The notes: generated by a model not told the origin, from the letters alone. DNA of 64,000 nt from Nitratireductor aquimarinus (GCF_017255295.1 NZ_JAFKDE010000004.1:62001-126000); one strand, 5' to 3'; counted from the stretch's first letter, positions 33,450 to 43,072 are shown. Numbers and translations: made by a program.

Positions 33450-34534
33450 CGGATCTCTCGCTCAAGAACATCCAGAAGAGCTACGGCAACACCAGGGTCA
33501 TCCACGGTATCGACCTGGACATAGAGGAAGGCGAGTTCATCGTCTTCGTCGGTCCTTCGGGCTGCGGCAAGTCCACGCTCCTGCGCATGATCGCCGGGCT
33601 TGAAAGCATCACCGGTGGCGAGATGTTCATCGGCGGCGCGCGCGTGAACGACATCCCGCCATCGCAGCGCGGCATCGCCATGGTGTTCCAGTCCTATGCG
33701 CTCTACCCGCACATGACGGTCTACGACAACATGGCGTTCGGCATGAAGATCGCCAAGGCCCCGAAGGAAGAGATCGACAAGCGCGTACAGGAAGCGGCCG
33801 AGATCCTGCAGCTGACACCATATCTTGATCGCCTGCCCAAGGCGCTTTCAGGCGGTCAGCGACAGCGCGTCGCCATCGGCCGCGCCATCGTGCGCAATCC
33901 GAAAGTGTTCCTGTTCGACGAACCGCTCTCCAATCTGGATGCAGCGCTTCGTGTCGCCACCCGCATCGAGATCGCCAAGCTCAAAAGCTCAATGCCCGAC
34001 ACCACCATGGTCTACGTCACCCACGATCAGGTGGAGGCCATGACGCTTGCAGACCGCATCGTCGTCCTGTCGGCGGGACATATCGAGCAGGTCGGCGCGC
34101 CCATCGCGCTATACGAAAAACCCGCCAATCTTTTCGTCGCCCGGTTCATCGGCTCGCCCGCCATGAACATCCAGCCGGCCCGCATCGAAAAGACCGGCGG
34201 GCAGACCGTGATTTCCCTTTCCGGCAGGCAGGTCGCCGTTCCCATCCCTTCTCCCGAAAGTCTGGCAGGCGCGCCGGCCCATTTCGGCGTAAGGCCGGAA
34301 GACCTGCGGGTTGCAGATGGAGATGACTTTCTCTTCGAAGGCGAAGTGCACTTTGTCGAACGGCTCGGCGAGGTCACGAATGTTTACGTAAATGTGAAAG
34401 ATGTGGATGAACCGGTCGTCGTGAAGATCGCCGGCGTCCAGAAACATGCCAGGGGCGAGCGCCTTCGCCTCACCGCATCCGCAGAAAAGATGCATCTTTT
34501 CACTAAAGAGGGGCGTTCTCTGTTCTACATTTGA
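33446..34534 (+). CDS. aglK: alpha-glucoside ABC transporter ATPase (MalK/UgpC type)
   Basis: The 362-aa ATPase has Walker A GPSGCGKST (36-44), signature LSGGQRQRV, Walker B FLFDEPLSNLDA and the switch His in VTHDQ. A C-terminal TOBE/OB regulatory domain (about 240-362) contains FGVRPEDLRV. It powers the AglF/AglG channel and may energise other CUT1 importers. ATGA overlap with aglA. No obvious terminator follows. Confidence 0.92.
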   Translation: MTDLSLKNIQKSYGNTRVIHGIDLDIEEGEFIVFVGPSGCGKSTLLRMIAGLESITGGEMFIGGARVNDIPPSQRGIAMVFQSYALYPHMTVYDNMAFGMKIAKAPKEEIDKRVQEAAEILQLTPYLDRLPKALSGGQRQRVAIGRAIVRNPKVFLFDEPLSNLDAALRVATRIEIAKLKSSMPDTTMVYVTHDQVEAMTLADRIVVLSAGHIEQVGAPIALYEKPANLFVARFIGSPAMNIQPARIEKTGGQTVISLSGRQVAVPIPSPESLAGAPAHFGVRPEDLRVADGDDFLFEGEVHFVERLGEVTNVYVNVKDVDEPVVVKIAGVQKHARGERLRLTASAEKMHLFTKEGRSLFYI

Positions 34535-34794
34535 AGCATTTCAACCGGTTTGAGCTTTTCTTGACCCGAATCGAAACCTTACCTAACGATTAACGAGGTG
34601 ACTGGGGGGCCACTGAATGACAAAGCTGTTCTGGCCCGAGAGCGCTGCCCGTTTCAAAGCGTATTTATACGGTCATGCCGGTTGTACGGACACCGATTTC
34701 GACGCTGGGCGGGGGACGTTGCGGGCCTCGTATTGCGTATCCGCAAAACCAACAATACCGGCTTCCCGCCGGTGGGGATTTGCGATGAGAGCGA
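34535..34794. other. intergenic region upstream of visN
   Basis: About 260 bases follow aglK. A TTGACC at 34561-34566 could be a -35 with a weak -10 around 34584-34590. A CtrA-like box overlaps it. A 62-codon frame (34617-34805) overlapping the visN start has poor codon bias and is not called. Confidence 0.4.
34579..34594. promoter_or_regulatory. degenerate CtrA-like box upstream of visN
   Basis: TTAC-N7-TTAAC differs at one position from the TTAA-N7-TTAA(C) half-site pair recognised by CtrA. It lies about 200 bases before visN and overlaps a candidate promoter. One short motif can occur by chance. Confidence 0.35.
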
Positions 34795-35487
34795 ATGGCA
34801 ACTGATACACGCGAAAAGCAATCCGTCCGGCCCTTGAGGGCCATATCGCGGCGCGACCTCGCCAGCCTTGCCCGCAGCTATTGCCCCAACAGTGGCAACA
34901 CCTCCTACCTGATCGCCGAAGCAGCACCCGACAGTTCCACCGGCATGGCCCGGATCCTCGTTTCCAACTGGAGCTTCGACACAATCGAAGATGTCGGGAT
35001 GACGGCCATATCCCGGCTTATCGAAAGCTCTGCTTCCACCTTTCCCGGCCTCACCTCACGCCCCTGGCACCCGGCTGCACTTGCCGCCCTTCTCTCCTGC
35101 GAAGACATTGCCAATCTGAGCCTTCATGATCATCAGGAAATCTTCCTCCTCAAACTGCCAGCGGGAAAGAAGCGCTACATCGCGCTGATTTCCGGGGATC
35201 GGCCAGGCGCTCTCGATCCGGCGGACCTGCGGCGCATGCACATCAATCTGTGCCACCACCTTTCAGGCTTCAGAACAAAGACCAATGCGCTCGGCGAACC
35301 CTTATCGGAACGCGAGCGCGAGTGCCTTTACTGGGTCTCCGAAGGCAAGACCGCGGATGAGGTCTCTCTCATCCTCAACGTGTCTTCCAACACGGTAAAC
35401 AGCTATGTCGCCCATGCGATTCACAAGCTGGCAGCAAAAAACCGAGCCATGGCCATCGCAACGGCCATTCGCAACGGGCTAATCTAG
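34795..35487 (+). CDS. visN: LuxR-type motility regulator VisN
   Basis: The 230-aa protein has an N-terminal effector-type domain and a C-terminal LuxR helix-turn-helix (about 165-225, LSERERECLYWVSEGKTADE). VisN and VisR act together, probably as a heteromer, as global activators of flagellar and chemotaxis genes in rhizobia through Rem/FtcR. The pair lies at the head of the flagellar cluster, as in Sinorhizobium. ATG 34795 was used; the partner starts 12 bases after its stop. Confidence 0.88.
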   Translation: MATDTREKQSVRPLRAISRRDLASLARSYCPNSGNTSYLIAEAAPDSSTGMARILVSNWSFDTIEDVGMTAISRLIESSASTFPGLTSRPWHPAALAALLSCEDIANLSLHDHQEIFLLKLPAGKKRYIALISGDRPGALDPADLRRMHINLCHHLSGFRTKTNALGEPLSERERECLYWVSEGKTADEVSLILNVSSNTVNSYVAHAIHKLAAKNRAMAIATAIRNGLI

Positions 35488-35499
35488 AACGGCAGATCA

Positions 35500-36153
35500 A
35501 TGACGCTTTCGGACATCGCACAGGAGCTGCAAAAGCTCACCGAAAGCACCGGTGCCGACCGGTTCCATCTCTATACGGTCAAGGGCCTCACAAGACAGCG
35601 ACTGTCCCCCGCCCTCACCGGTAGAAGCCCGCAGACAGATGATGAAGCGCAGGAACTCGCCGGTCGATTACCAAAGCGTTTCTGCAAGAAAATCGCCGAG
35701 GCCTTTCACCCCTTTCACTGGGGCATCGCCATGCCCGGTGACGACACCGGCATGCACAGCGAGGAAATCCCGCCTGCGCATGAGGCCGGCGGGCTTGTCC
35801 TGCCGCTCACCACAGAGCAGAGACACCTTGGCGCGGTCATCATGGTCGGTCAGAACATCCAGATCGAGCGCGACGCGCTGCTCGACCTGCACAGCCGGTG
35901 CAACGCGCTTTTTGCACAGATCATGGAGCAGGATCCGCTCCCCGAGGACAGCGAAGGCGCGTCGATCTCCAAACGCGAGCTGCAGTGCCTGAAGCTCACC
36001 GCCAACGGGCTGACCAGCGAAGAAATCGCCAAACGCCTCGGCCTGTCGGTGCACACTGCAAACCAGTATCTCGCAAACACCACGCAGAAGCTGGATGCGG
36101 TCAACCGCGTTCACGCGGTCGCCAAGGCGCTCCGCAACGGCCTGATCGACTGA
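35500..36153 (+). CDS. visR: LuxR-type motility regulator VisR
   Basis: The 217-aa partner of VisN has a C-terminal LuxR helix-turn-helix (about 152-212, ISKRELQCLKLTANGLTSEE) and an N-terminal autoinducer-binding-like region. It is adjacent to visN in one transcript and convergent with the minus-strand gene at 36160 (6 bases between stops, no visible terminator). The expected role is transcription activation of rem/ftcR. Family identity is firm; the VisR name rests on pairing and position. Confidence 0.85.
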   Translation: MTLSDIAQELQKLTESTGADRFHLYTVKGLTRQRLSPALTGRSPQTDDEAQELAGRLPKRFCKKIAEAFHPFHWGIAMPGDDTGMHSEEIPPAHEAGGLVLPLTTEQRHLGAVIMVGQNIQIERDALLDLHSRCNALFAQIMEQDPLPEDSEGASISKRELQCLKLTANGLTSEEIAKRLGLSVHTANQYLANTTQKLDAVNRVHAVAKALRNGLID

Positions 36154-36159
36154 AGAAGG

Positions 36160-36600
36160 CTAACCGTTGATCAGCGGTCGCTCGCTACGCACGATCCGCG
36201 AAGCCTGCAGCGCATCGGCCAGGTAGCGCGAATTCACTTCCGGGTCTTCGGCCGGATCATCAAAGGCCACGTAATTGACCTCGACAGCCGCATTGTCGTC
36301 GCTCAGTTCGAGCGTGAAATAGACGGTCACGCCACCCGGGCGCAGTTCCAGATCGAGCGAAATTTGCGGGCTTCCGCTCCACGAAACACGCGCATCGCAG
36401 CCATGGCCCAACCGTAATGTGCCCGGCATGAAATAGAGTTCGGCAGCGGACTCCACGATATCCGCAACACTCGCCAGGCTCTCAAGCCTGATGAACGCGA
36501 TGTAGTCGGCAACATCGACAAGACGCAATTCGTTCGCCACCGCGCGAATGGCATTGGCGACTATGATTTCGCGAGCAGGCGAATGCGGCTGCTTATCCAT
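36160..36600 (-). CDS. conserved flagellar-cluster protein of unknown function (orf146)
   Basis: The 146-aa soluble acidic protein has no signal peptide or membrane helix. The N-terminal half is helical (IRAVANELRLVDVADYIAFIRLE) and the C-terminal half beta-rich (GGVTVYFTLELSDDNAAVEVNYVAFD). It starts 16 bases after flhB with AGGA upstream and is the last gene of the motA-fliM-fliN-fliG-flhB transcript. A gene of unknown function occupies the same slot between visR and flhB in rhizobial flagellar clusters, so a role in motility is likely but undefined. Confidence 0.7.
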   Translation of the reverse strand: MDKQPHSPAREIIVANAIRAVANELRLVDVADYIAFIRLESLASVADIVESAAELYFMPGTLRLGHGCDARVSWSGSPQISLDLELRPGGVTVYFTLELSDDNAAVEVNYVAFDDPAEDPEVNSRYLADALQASRIVRSERPLING

Positions 36601-36616
36601 AATATAATCCTGCTGA

Positions 36617-37687
36617 CTACGGTTTATCGCCAGTTCTGTAGATGCGGCGGATCAGCTCCGCGACAGCCTTGTAGAACTGTGATGGAATCAAACTATCAAC
36701 CGAAACTTGTTTGTACATGGATCGGGCGAGCAGTGGCTCTTCGAAGACGGGGATGTTATGATTCGTCGCTATCTCCCTGATTTTCAGCGCAATGAGGTCC
36801 TGCCCCTTCGCAACCACGACGGGCGCTGCGTCCTCGTCACGGCGATATCGAAGGGCAATTGCAAAGTGCGTCGGGTTCGCGATCACAAGCGTGGCCTGCG
36901 GCACGGCCGACATCATGCGCTGGCGTGCGCGGTCGCGGGCGAGTGAGCGCAGGCGAGCCTTGACGATCGGATCGCCCTCCACCTGCTTGTGCTCATCCTT
37001 CACTTCCTGCTTGGTCATGCGCAGGTCGACACGCCACTGATGGCGGGACCAGAACAGATCGGCCACCGCGATCACCGCCACCACGAGCGTGACAACCACG
37101 AGGCTTTCCACAGCAATGTCGCGAATGACCGTGCTGAACTCGACCGGATTGGTGATCATCCCGGCAAGCAGGCGGGTCTCCGCCTCACGCATCGCAAATA
37201 TCAGGAACCCGCCCGCCACAAGGATCTTGCCAAGGGATTTGGCGAATTCGACCATGCCCTTGACGCCGAAGATGCGGCTCCAGCCTTCCTTGAGCGAGAT
37301 GCGCGAGACCTTCGGCTTGATGCGGTCGAGCACGAAACGGGGCGTGTTTTGCAACACTGAAGCTGAAATGCCGGCGGCCACCAGAAGCAGCATCACGACG
37401 CCGACCACCTTGGCGATCTCGAAGAACACCAGCTGATAGATCGCCATCGCATCCGAGCGGGTTTCGAGCGCCCAGCCATCGGCCCGTTCAAGGAAGGTCG
37501 ACAGGAAGCTGCTCAGCCGCACCGCGCTGTCCTGAGCGAAGAAGATCGTAAAAGTAAGGATCGCCAGAAAGGACGCGAAAACAGGCACCTCCTTCGAGAA
37601 AGGCAATTGTCCCTTCTCGACGGAGTCACGGATTTTCTTCTCCGTGGCCTCTTCTGTTTTGCTTTCCTTGTCAGCGCCTTCCGCCAT
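36617..37687 (-). CDS. flhB: flagellar export switch protein FlhB
   Basis: The 356-aa inner-membrane component of the flagellar type III exporter has four hydrophobic segments in the first 220 residues. A cytoplasmic domain follows with the autocleavage motif NPTH (271-274). Cleavage between Asn and Pro switches export from rod/hook to filament substrates. ATG 37687 has AAGGG upstream. Confidence 0.95.
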   Translation of the reverse strand: MAEGADKESKTEEATEKKIRDSVEKGQLPFSKEVPVFASFLAILTFTIFFAQDSAVRLSSFLSTFLERADGWALETRSDAMAIYQLVFFEIAKVVGVVMLLLVAAGISASVLQNTPRFVLDRIKPKVSRISLKEGWSRIFGVKGMVEFAKSLGKILVAGGFLIFAMREAETRLLAGMITNPVEFSTVIRDIAVESLVVVTLVVAVIAVADLFWSRHQWRVDLRMTKQEVKDEHKQVEGDPIVKARLRSLARDRARQRMMSAVPQATLVIANPTHFAIALRYRRDEDAAPVVVAKGQDLIALKIREIATNHNIPVFEEPLLARSMYKQVSVDSLIPSQFYKAVAELIRRIYRTGDKP

Positions 37688-37774
37688 CAGACCCTTCGCT
37701 CAAACGCATTCAGACCAGACCGGCCGCCCGGAACGCCTTGTCAGGCGCGACCCGGACAGGCCTTGCGAAAAGCG

Positions 37775-38785
37775 TCAGGCGGCGGCCTGCTGCTGCATTC
37801 CGGGCAGTTCGAAACTGCCCTGCTGCGAAAGCTGAACCGCCATCGCGGAAATGCGCTTGCGGGCCTGATGGATCTCCGTCTCAGGCACATCCTCGGAACC
37901 GACACTGAGTTCCGCCTCGATCATGCGCCGCGTGCGCTGGCCAAGAGCGGAAAGAACCGCCTCCACCGCATCGGGCGAAGCATTGCGCAGCGCGGTCGTG
38001 ACAAGATCGCTCGAAAGACCGTCGAACAGGGCGACGCGCGCCTTCTGGTCGAGAAGAACGATCTCCTCGAAGCTGAAGAGCTGCGAACGGATGGCTTTCA
38101 CATCGCTCGTGCCGCTGCGCTCCAGCTCGTGGATGACCTCGTCGGCCTGTTCCTTGTCGAGTTCGTTGAGCAGCGAAGCCACGCGCGCCAGACCCACGGT
38201 GGAATCCTTGCCGGCGCGCATGTCGCGCAGCAGATCGGCCATGCGGTTCTCGATCAGCTTCTTGGCCGCCGCCGGCATGTCGCCGGTGGCCGCCATGCGC
38301 GCCACAACGGCGGTGCGCAGCGCCTTTTCCAGGCTCACCAGAACCTTGGCCGCAATCGCCGGCGAAATACCGCTCAGAATGGCGGCGATCACCTGCGGAT
38401 GCTCGCTCGAAACCAGCTCGATCAGCTCTTCGGATTTCAGCTTTTCCAGCTCGGCCCAGATTTCCTCGGCCTCGCCGGCCTTCGGGTCGTTGCGTCCCAT
38501 GAGGAGGTTCATCTCCTCCTCGGAAAGCGTCTCGGTCAGAATGGTGTCAATGCTGTCGGCAGAATCCAGCAGGCCGGCGCCTTCGGTAAACTCGGCCTCG
38601 AATTCGCCGACCACCTTTTCCAGCTCCGCCTGCGGAATGGTCCGCAACAGGCGTGCGCCTTCCATCAGCGCCTTGAGCTCATCCTGCTTGAAGAATTTGA
38701 GCAGGCGGCCCGCTGCGGGCTTGCCCATAGCCACCAGAATGGTGGCCGCTTTCTGCGCCTGTGTCAGAGCCAGAGCTTCCGTCAT
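37775..38785 (-). CDS. fliG: flagellar motor switch protein FliG
   Basis: The 336-aa FliG forms the rotor face that interacts with MotA. The EHPQ motif of the middle domain is present (SSEHPQVIAAIL, about 127-138), and the C-terminal torque helix region contains the charged residues around VLLDQKARVALFDGLSSD. ATG 38785 (after AAAGG) is preferred over a TTG two codons earlier. It is encoded with fliN, fliM and motA. Confidence 0.95.
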   Translation of the reverse strand: MTEALALTQAQKAATILVAMGKPAAGRLLKFFKQDELKALMEGARLLRTIPQAELEKVVGEFEAEFTEGAGLLDSADSIDTILTETLSEEEMNLLMGRNDPKAGEAEEIWAELEKLKSEELIELVSSEHPQVIAAILSGISPAIAAKVLVSLEKALRTAVVARMAATGDMPAAAKKLIENRMADLLRDMRAGKDSTVGLARVASLLNELDKEQADEVIHELERSGTSDVKAIRSQLFSFEEIVLLDQKARVALFDGLSSDLVTTALRNASPDAVEAVLSALGQRTRRMIEAELSVGSEDVPETEIHQARKRISAMAVQLSQQGSFELPGMQQQAAA

Positions 38786-38817
38786 GACCAATCCGACCTT
38801 TCTCTTCGCAATCCAGT

Positions 38818-39198
38818 TTACTGGGCAGAAGCCCTGCCGGCAATTTCCGTAAGCTTCACGCCAAAGCGAGAAGGATCATCCTCGACCAGCGTGATCTCGC
38901 CGCGCGCGATGCGCCGGCCGTTCACCACGATCTCCACCGGCTCGCCGACACGACGGTTCAGCGAAACCGTCGATCCCTTCTTGAGCGCCATCAGCTGGGA
39001 AACAGGCATTTCCGCACTGCCCAGAACGATCTGCACCTCGACCGGAATGCTCATCACCAGTTCGGGATTGCTCGCAAAAGACCCGGCTTCGCCGCTGGTG
39101 CCCGACGTTTCCTCGTGGAGAACGTCCTTCAGCTCCTCAATGGCCTTGTTGAGCTCTTCCTCGCCGTTTTCCTGCGGCTCAGGCTCGGCATTGGTCAT
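38818..39198 (-). CDS. fliN: flagellar motor switch protein FliN
   Basis: The 126-aa C-ring protein has an acidic variable N-terminus and a SpoA/FliN domain from about residue 48 (IPVEVQIVLGSAEMPVSQL) to the end. It forms the lower C-ring with FliM and docks FliH/FliI. ATG 39198 has AGGAG seven bases upstream, better than the ATG two codons earlier. Confidence 0.93.
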   Translation of the reverse strand: MTNAEPEPQENGEEELNKAIEELKDVLHEETSGTSGEAGSFASNPELVMSIPVEVQIVLGSAEMPVSQLMALKKGSTVSLNRRVGEPVEIVVNGRRIARGEITLVEDDPSRFGVKLTEIAGRASAQ

Positions 39199-39229
39199 AG
39201 TCATTCTCCTTCACCGCGTTCCCGGCGCA

Positions 39230-40168
39230 TCATTGCGCCAGAAGACCTTCGACGACGTCCTTGCGGGCATCGAAGGGTTGTTTGATCCGCACCGTGTAGT
39301 GATGTCCGGCCTTGCCGAAATCACAGGTGAACACCGTCTTGTCGCGCACCGCCAGCCGCGCCTCGGGCTGCGCGCCGTCACCGAACTCAATGACCTGGCC
39401 TTCGTGCAGCGAGGCAAGCTCGCCGAGCGCCATGCGCATCAGCGGGATGGTCGCGCGAATGCGCACATTGGAGCGCATCACTTCATCGCTGAAACGATTA
39501 TGCCAGTCGGCCGCCTTCGCATTCTGCTGGCGCTGGTCGCTGCCTTCCAGCTCCCGCGCTTCCAGAAGCAGGCGCTGCGGCATCCAGGCCGTAAGAACGC
39601 CGCCGCTTTCCTCACCGCCGATAGCGAAGCGCATCCGCACGCCCGGCCCGTCGCGAACGACGAAACGGCGGAAATCCGCTCCCGATTGAACGGTCGGCAG
39701 CAAAAGGCGCAGGCCAAGCGAGCGAGCGCCCTTGCCATTGAGAGCCTTGGCGAAAATATCAAATGTCAGCGCCGCCACATCGCGCTCAATCGCCGATGGC
39801 GGGCGCTGCAGCGGAACAGCCGGCAGTTCCGGATTGCCGCCAAACATCGTCCCCACGAGAATGGAGATGGCCGTCGGGTCAAGACGCATGGTCAGCGCAT
39901 CGCCCGAAACTTCGCCGGCGATGACCGCGAGCGCGTCGCAGCAATCTTCCTTCGGCTTCAATTCCGCCAGTCGAACGATCTCCACATCGATCAGCTCAAC
40001 CTTCACCGCTGCGGGGAGTTTTTCTTCCAGAGCGTCCATCACGCGCGTCAGGGCGCGGGTCGCACAGGAGCCCGCTGCTTCCGACACGCGGCGCGGATCG
40101 CCGGTGGCTCCCACCAGACGCTCCACGACGAGCGCACGCATCAGTTCTGGATCTTCGGTCAGCGCCAT
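39230..40168 (-). CDS. fliM: flagellar motor switch protein FliM
   Basis: The 312-aa FliM receives CheY-P and links FliG to FliN. The middle CheC-like domain and a C-terminal SpoA domain are recognisable, although the N-terminus lacks an obvious CheY-binding peptide, as in other divergent rhizobial FliM proteins. ATG 40168 is chosen, with GGAG upstream. A longer reading from ATG 40219 would overlap motA by 20 bases. Confidence 0.88.
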   Translation of the reverse strand: MALTEDPELMRALVVERLVGATGDPRRVSEAAGSCATRALTRVMDALEEKLPAAVKVELIDVEIVRLAELKPKEDCCDALAVIAGEVSGDALTMRLDPTAISILVGTMFGGNPELPAVPLQRPPSAIERDVAALTFDIFAKALNGKGARSLGLRLLLPTVQSGADFRRFVVRDGPGVRMRFAIGGEESGGVLTAWMPQRLLLEARELEGSDQRQQNAKAADWHNRFSDEVMRSNVRIRATIPLMRMALGELASLHEGQVIEFGDGAQPEARLAVRDKTVFTCDFGKAGHHYTVRIKQPFDARKDVVEGLLAQ

Positions 40169-40199
40169 GGTCGGTTGTTGCTCCGTTGACGATCGCGCA

Positions 40200-41078
40200 T
40201 CACGCGGCCTGCTTGTCACCGGCCCCGCCGGTATTCATCGTGCTCTGCTCCACCGCATCGATGGTCGGCCGGTCATGGGCCGAAATGGTCTTGCGGCCGA
40301 ACTCCAGCGCCACCTGCGGCAGCGAGCCGTTCATGTAGGCAAGCAGCGTCTGCTTCACGATCACGTAAAGCCGGTTCTTCTTCTCACGCACGATCTTGAT
40401 CTTGGTGGCGATCGGACCGACCACCGCATAGGACATGAAAATGCCGAGGAAGGTGCCGACGAGCGCCGCGCCAACCAGGCCACCCAGAATTTCAGGCGAC
40501 TCGTTGATGGCGCCCATGGCCTTGATGACGCCCAGCACCGCCGCAACGATGCCCAGCGCCGGCAGACCTTCGGCCACCGCAACGAGCGCATTGTAGGATT
40601 TCAGCTTGTCGCGGCGGATGGTCTGGATTTCCTCATCCATCAGCGCCTCGATCTCGAACGGACGGGCATTGCCGATGATGATGATGCGGCAGTAATCGCA
40701 GATGAAGCTGGTCAGATCCTTGTTCGCCAGCACCGTCGGGTAGGACTGGAAGATCGCCGATTCCTCGGGATTGTCGATATGCGCTTCCACTTCGCTGCGC
40801 GACTTGGTGCGCAGTTCCCGCATCAGGCTGTGAAGAACGCCCAGCGTCTCCAGGTAGTCTTTTTCCTTGGGAACCGAGCCCTTCAGGGCTTCGACACAGG
40901 CTTTGCCGGCGTCCTTGACCGTCGACATCGGATTGGCGACCAGAAACGTTCCGAAAGCCGCGCCGCAGATGATCACGACTTCCCAGGGCTGGAGAAGCAC
41001 GTCCACATGGCCGCCCATCGCCATGTAGCCGCCAATCACGCAGCCGAGCGTTACCACGAGTCCGACAAGAATACCCAT
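40200..41078 (-). CDS. motA: flagellar stator protein MotA
   Basis: The 292-aa inner-membrane stator subunit has four helices, two at the N-terminus and two at about 170-230. Between them lies the cytoplasmic loop carrying the charged residues that push on FliG. With MotB it forms the proton channel. First gene of the minus-strand transcript through orf146, divergent from the DUF1217 gene with a 144-base shared promoter region. MotB is encoded far away at 55753, as usual in rhizobia. Confidence 0.93.
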   Translation of the reverse strand: MGILVGLVVTLGCVIGGYMAMGGHVDVLLQPWEVVIICGAAFGTFLVANPMSTVKDAGKACVEALKGSVPKEKDYLETLGVLHSLMRELRTKSRSEVEAHIDNPEESAIFQSYPTVLANKDLTSFICDYCRIIIIGNARPFEIEALMDEEIQTIRRDKLKSYNALVAVAEGLPALGIVAAVLGVIKAMGAINESPEILGGLVGAALVGTFLGIFMSYAVVGPIATKIKIVREKKNRLYVIVKQTLLAYMNGSLPQVALEFGRKTISAHDRPTIDAVEQSTMNTGGAGDKQAA

Positions 41079-41222
41079 CTATACCGCCATCTTTTACAGG
41101 CCTTTTCTCCTGTGTACCCGCCGTGGCTTGCGTGAGGCTTGAATCCCGGAACGGCGTGCGGAAAGCCTCGCGCAAGATACGCAGACTAATTTGGCGCAAC
41201 CGAAGATGGCGGAGGGTGCGCC

Positions 41223-42347
41223 TTGATCAACACGTTCACGAGCTACAACCTGATCAACCGCGACTTGTCGCGCTCGCTGGAGCGCGTCCAGTCCCAGCCA
41301 ATGGTGCAGCGCGAAACGGAATATTATCAGCAGAACATCGGCCGGGTGACCTCCATCGAGGAATTCGTCAATGATGACCGCCTGTTCCGCTACGCCATGA
41401 AGGCGCACGGTCTGGAAGACATGGCCTATGCCAAGGCTTTCATGGTGAAGGTGCTTGAAGAAGGCATCAGCGACCCGGAAAGCTTCGCCAACAAGCTGAC
41501 CGACAAGCGCTATATCGAGTTCGCCCGCACCTATAATTTTGCCGCCGGCGGCCCCGACACCACGAATTACAATCCGGCCCAGAAGGGCACCGTCGACAAA
41601 TATCTCACGCGCGCCATCAAGAATGGCGTCCCGCCAAACGACCCGACGCTGATCGCCAGCCTCAACAACTATCTGGCGAAGATCCCCGACATCAAATCGG
41701 TCGACGATCTGATGGGCGATCAGGAGATGCTGACCTTCGCGCTCATGGCGCATGGCTTCGATGTCGAGGAGGTGATCGACCTCCGCTTCCTGCGCTCGGT
41801 GCTCGAAGGCGGGATCGACGATCCGCAAAGCCCGGCCAACCAGACCGAAGACAAACGCTACAGGGCACTGGCCGAAGCGTTCAACTTCGCCCGCTATGGC
41901 GAGGACGCGACGACCTACAACATCGCCAACAATCTGGCCGTCGAGCGCTATATGCGCCAGACGCTCGAAGAGGATGCCGGCAAGGAAAACGAGGGCGTGC
42001 GGCTTGCGCTCTATTTCCAGCGCAAGGCCCCCGAATTCCGCTCCTACTACGAATTGCTGGCCGACAAGGCCATCGCGCAGGTGGTGCGCACCGCGCTCGG
42101 CTTCCCCCCTGCGCTGGCGCAGGCCGACATCGACAAGCAGGTCGAGATGATCAAGGAGCGCGTCGAGATCGCGGACTTCAAGGATCCCGAGAAGCTTGAG
42201 GATTTCCTGAAGCGTTTCACCACCATGTGGGAGCTGGAAAACCCCTCCGGCTCGCAGCAGACCTCCATCGCCGCGCTGTTCAGCCAGCCGGCGGAGTTCG
42301 GCATTTCCACCGACATGCTTTTCACCATTGCGCAGTTAAAGAGGTAG
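41223..42347 (+). CDS. DUF1217 flagellar-cluster protein
   Basis: The 374-aa protein is built of two to three repeats of about 100 residues, each with a motif like VTSIEEFVNDDRLFRYAMKAHGLE followed by a LTDKRYIEFARTYNF-type segment. DUF1217 proteins occur next to flgF in rhizobial flagellar clusters and are thought to assist the rod or export, but no activity is established. The start is TTG 41223 with GGAGGG five to six bases upstream; no ATG fits. First gene of the long plus-strand flagellar operon. Confidence 0.85.
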   Translation: MINTFTSYNLINRDLSRSLERVQSQPMVQRETEYYQQNIGRVTSIEEFVNDDRLFRYAMKAHGLEDMAYAKAFMVKVLEEGISDPESFANKLTDKRYIEFARTYNFAAGGPDTTNYNPAQKGTVDKYLTRAIKNGVPPNDPTLIASLNNYLAKIPDIKSVDDLMGDQEMLTFALMAHGFDVEEVIDLRFLRSVLEGGIDDPQSPANQTEDKRYRALAEAFNFARYGEDATTYNIANNLAVERYMRQTLEEDAGKENEGVRLALYFQRKAPEFRSYYELLADKAIAQVVRTALGFPPALAQADIDKQVEMIKERVEIADFKDPEKLEDFLKRFTTMWELENPSGSQQTSIAALFSQPAEFGISTDMLFTIAQLKR

Positions 42348-42355
42348 CAGACCAG

Positions 42356-43072
42356 ATGCAGACCGGACTTTACGTCGCTCTTTCTTCTCAGGTCGCACTG
42401 GAAAAGCGCCTTGGAACACTGGCCGACAACGTCGCCAATGCCGGCACGGTGGGCTTTCGCGGCACATCGGTGAACTTCCGGGATCTGGTGAGCGGCGACG
42501 GGCCGGATTCCGTCTCTTTCGCCGCACCCGGCTCCCCCAACATCGACACCCATCAAGGGGGCCTGCGCGAAACCAAGAACCCGTTCGATTTCGCGGTACA
42601 GGGGGAAGCGTGGTTTGGGCTCGAAACACCGGCGGGAACCGTCGTCACGCGCGATGGCCGCTTCACCATGCGCGAGACGGGCGAACTGGTCAGCCTCGAC
42701 GGGCACCCGGTGCTTGATGCCGGCGGCGCGCCGCTGCTGCTCGATCCGCTGGCCGGCCCGCCGGAAGCCAGCGCCGATGGCACACTGCGCCAGAATGGCC
42801 AGCTTGTCGGCGCCATCGGCCTCTATGAGTTCGCCCCCTCGCAAAACTACGCCCGCTTCGGCAATTCCGGCTTCGTTGCCGATGACGCACAGCCCGTTGT
42901 CGATCAGCCCGGCGTCGGCGTGGCGCAGGGCTTTGTGGAAGAAGCCAACGTCAATCCCGTGCAGCAGATGATGAACCTCATCGAAGTGCAGCGCACCTTC
43001 GAGCACGTGTCGGCGCTCATGAGCGATAGCGACACCGCGCTCAAGGACGCCATCAAGCTTCTGGGTGGGTGA
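42356..43072 (+). CDS. flgF: flagellar proximal rod protein FlgF
   Basis: The 238-aa protein has the N-terminal rod motif (LADNVANAGTVGFRG, about 22-36) and the C-terminal FlgF/FlgG signature ending in MMNLIEVQRTFEHVS. It is shorter than FlgG, consistent with FlgF. ATG 42356 follows GAGG; the open frame upstream overlaps DUF1217 only. Its stop overlaps the GTG of fliI. Confidence 0.92.
   Translation: MQTGLYVALSSQVALEKRLGTLADNVANAGTVGFRGTSVNFRDLVSGDGPDSVSFAAPGSPNIDTHQGGLRETKNPFDFAVQGEAWFGLETPAGTVVTRDGRFTMRETGELVSLDGHPVLDAGGAPLLLDPLAGPPEASADGTLRQNGQLVGAIGLYEFAPSQNYARFGNSGFVADDAQPVVDQPGVGVAQGFVEEANVNPVQQMMNLIEVQRTFEHVSALMSDSDTALKDAIKLLGG

Noticed and set aside
34617-34805. 62-codon frame overlapping the visN start
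   Set aside because: Weak codon bias, no family resemblance, stop inside visN; could be a leader but nothing supports it.
37607-40189. 860-codon plus-strand frame opposite fliG/fliN/fliM
   Set aside because: Antisense shadow; the minus-strand genes have diagnostic motifs and ordered spacing.
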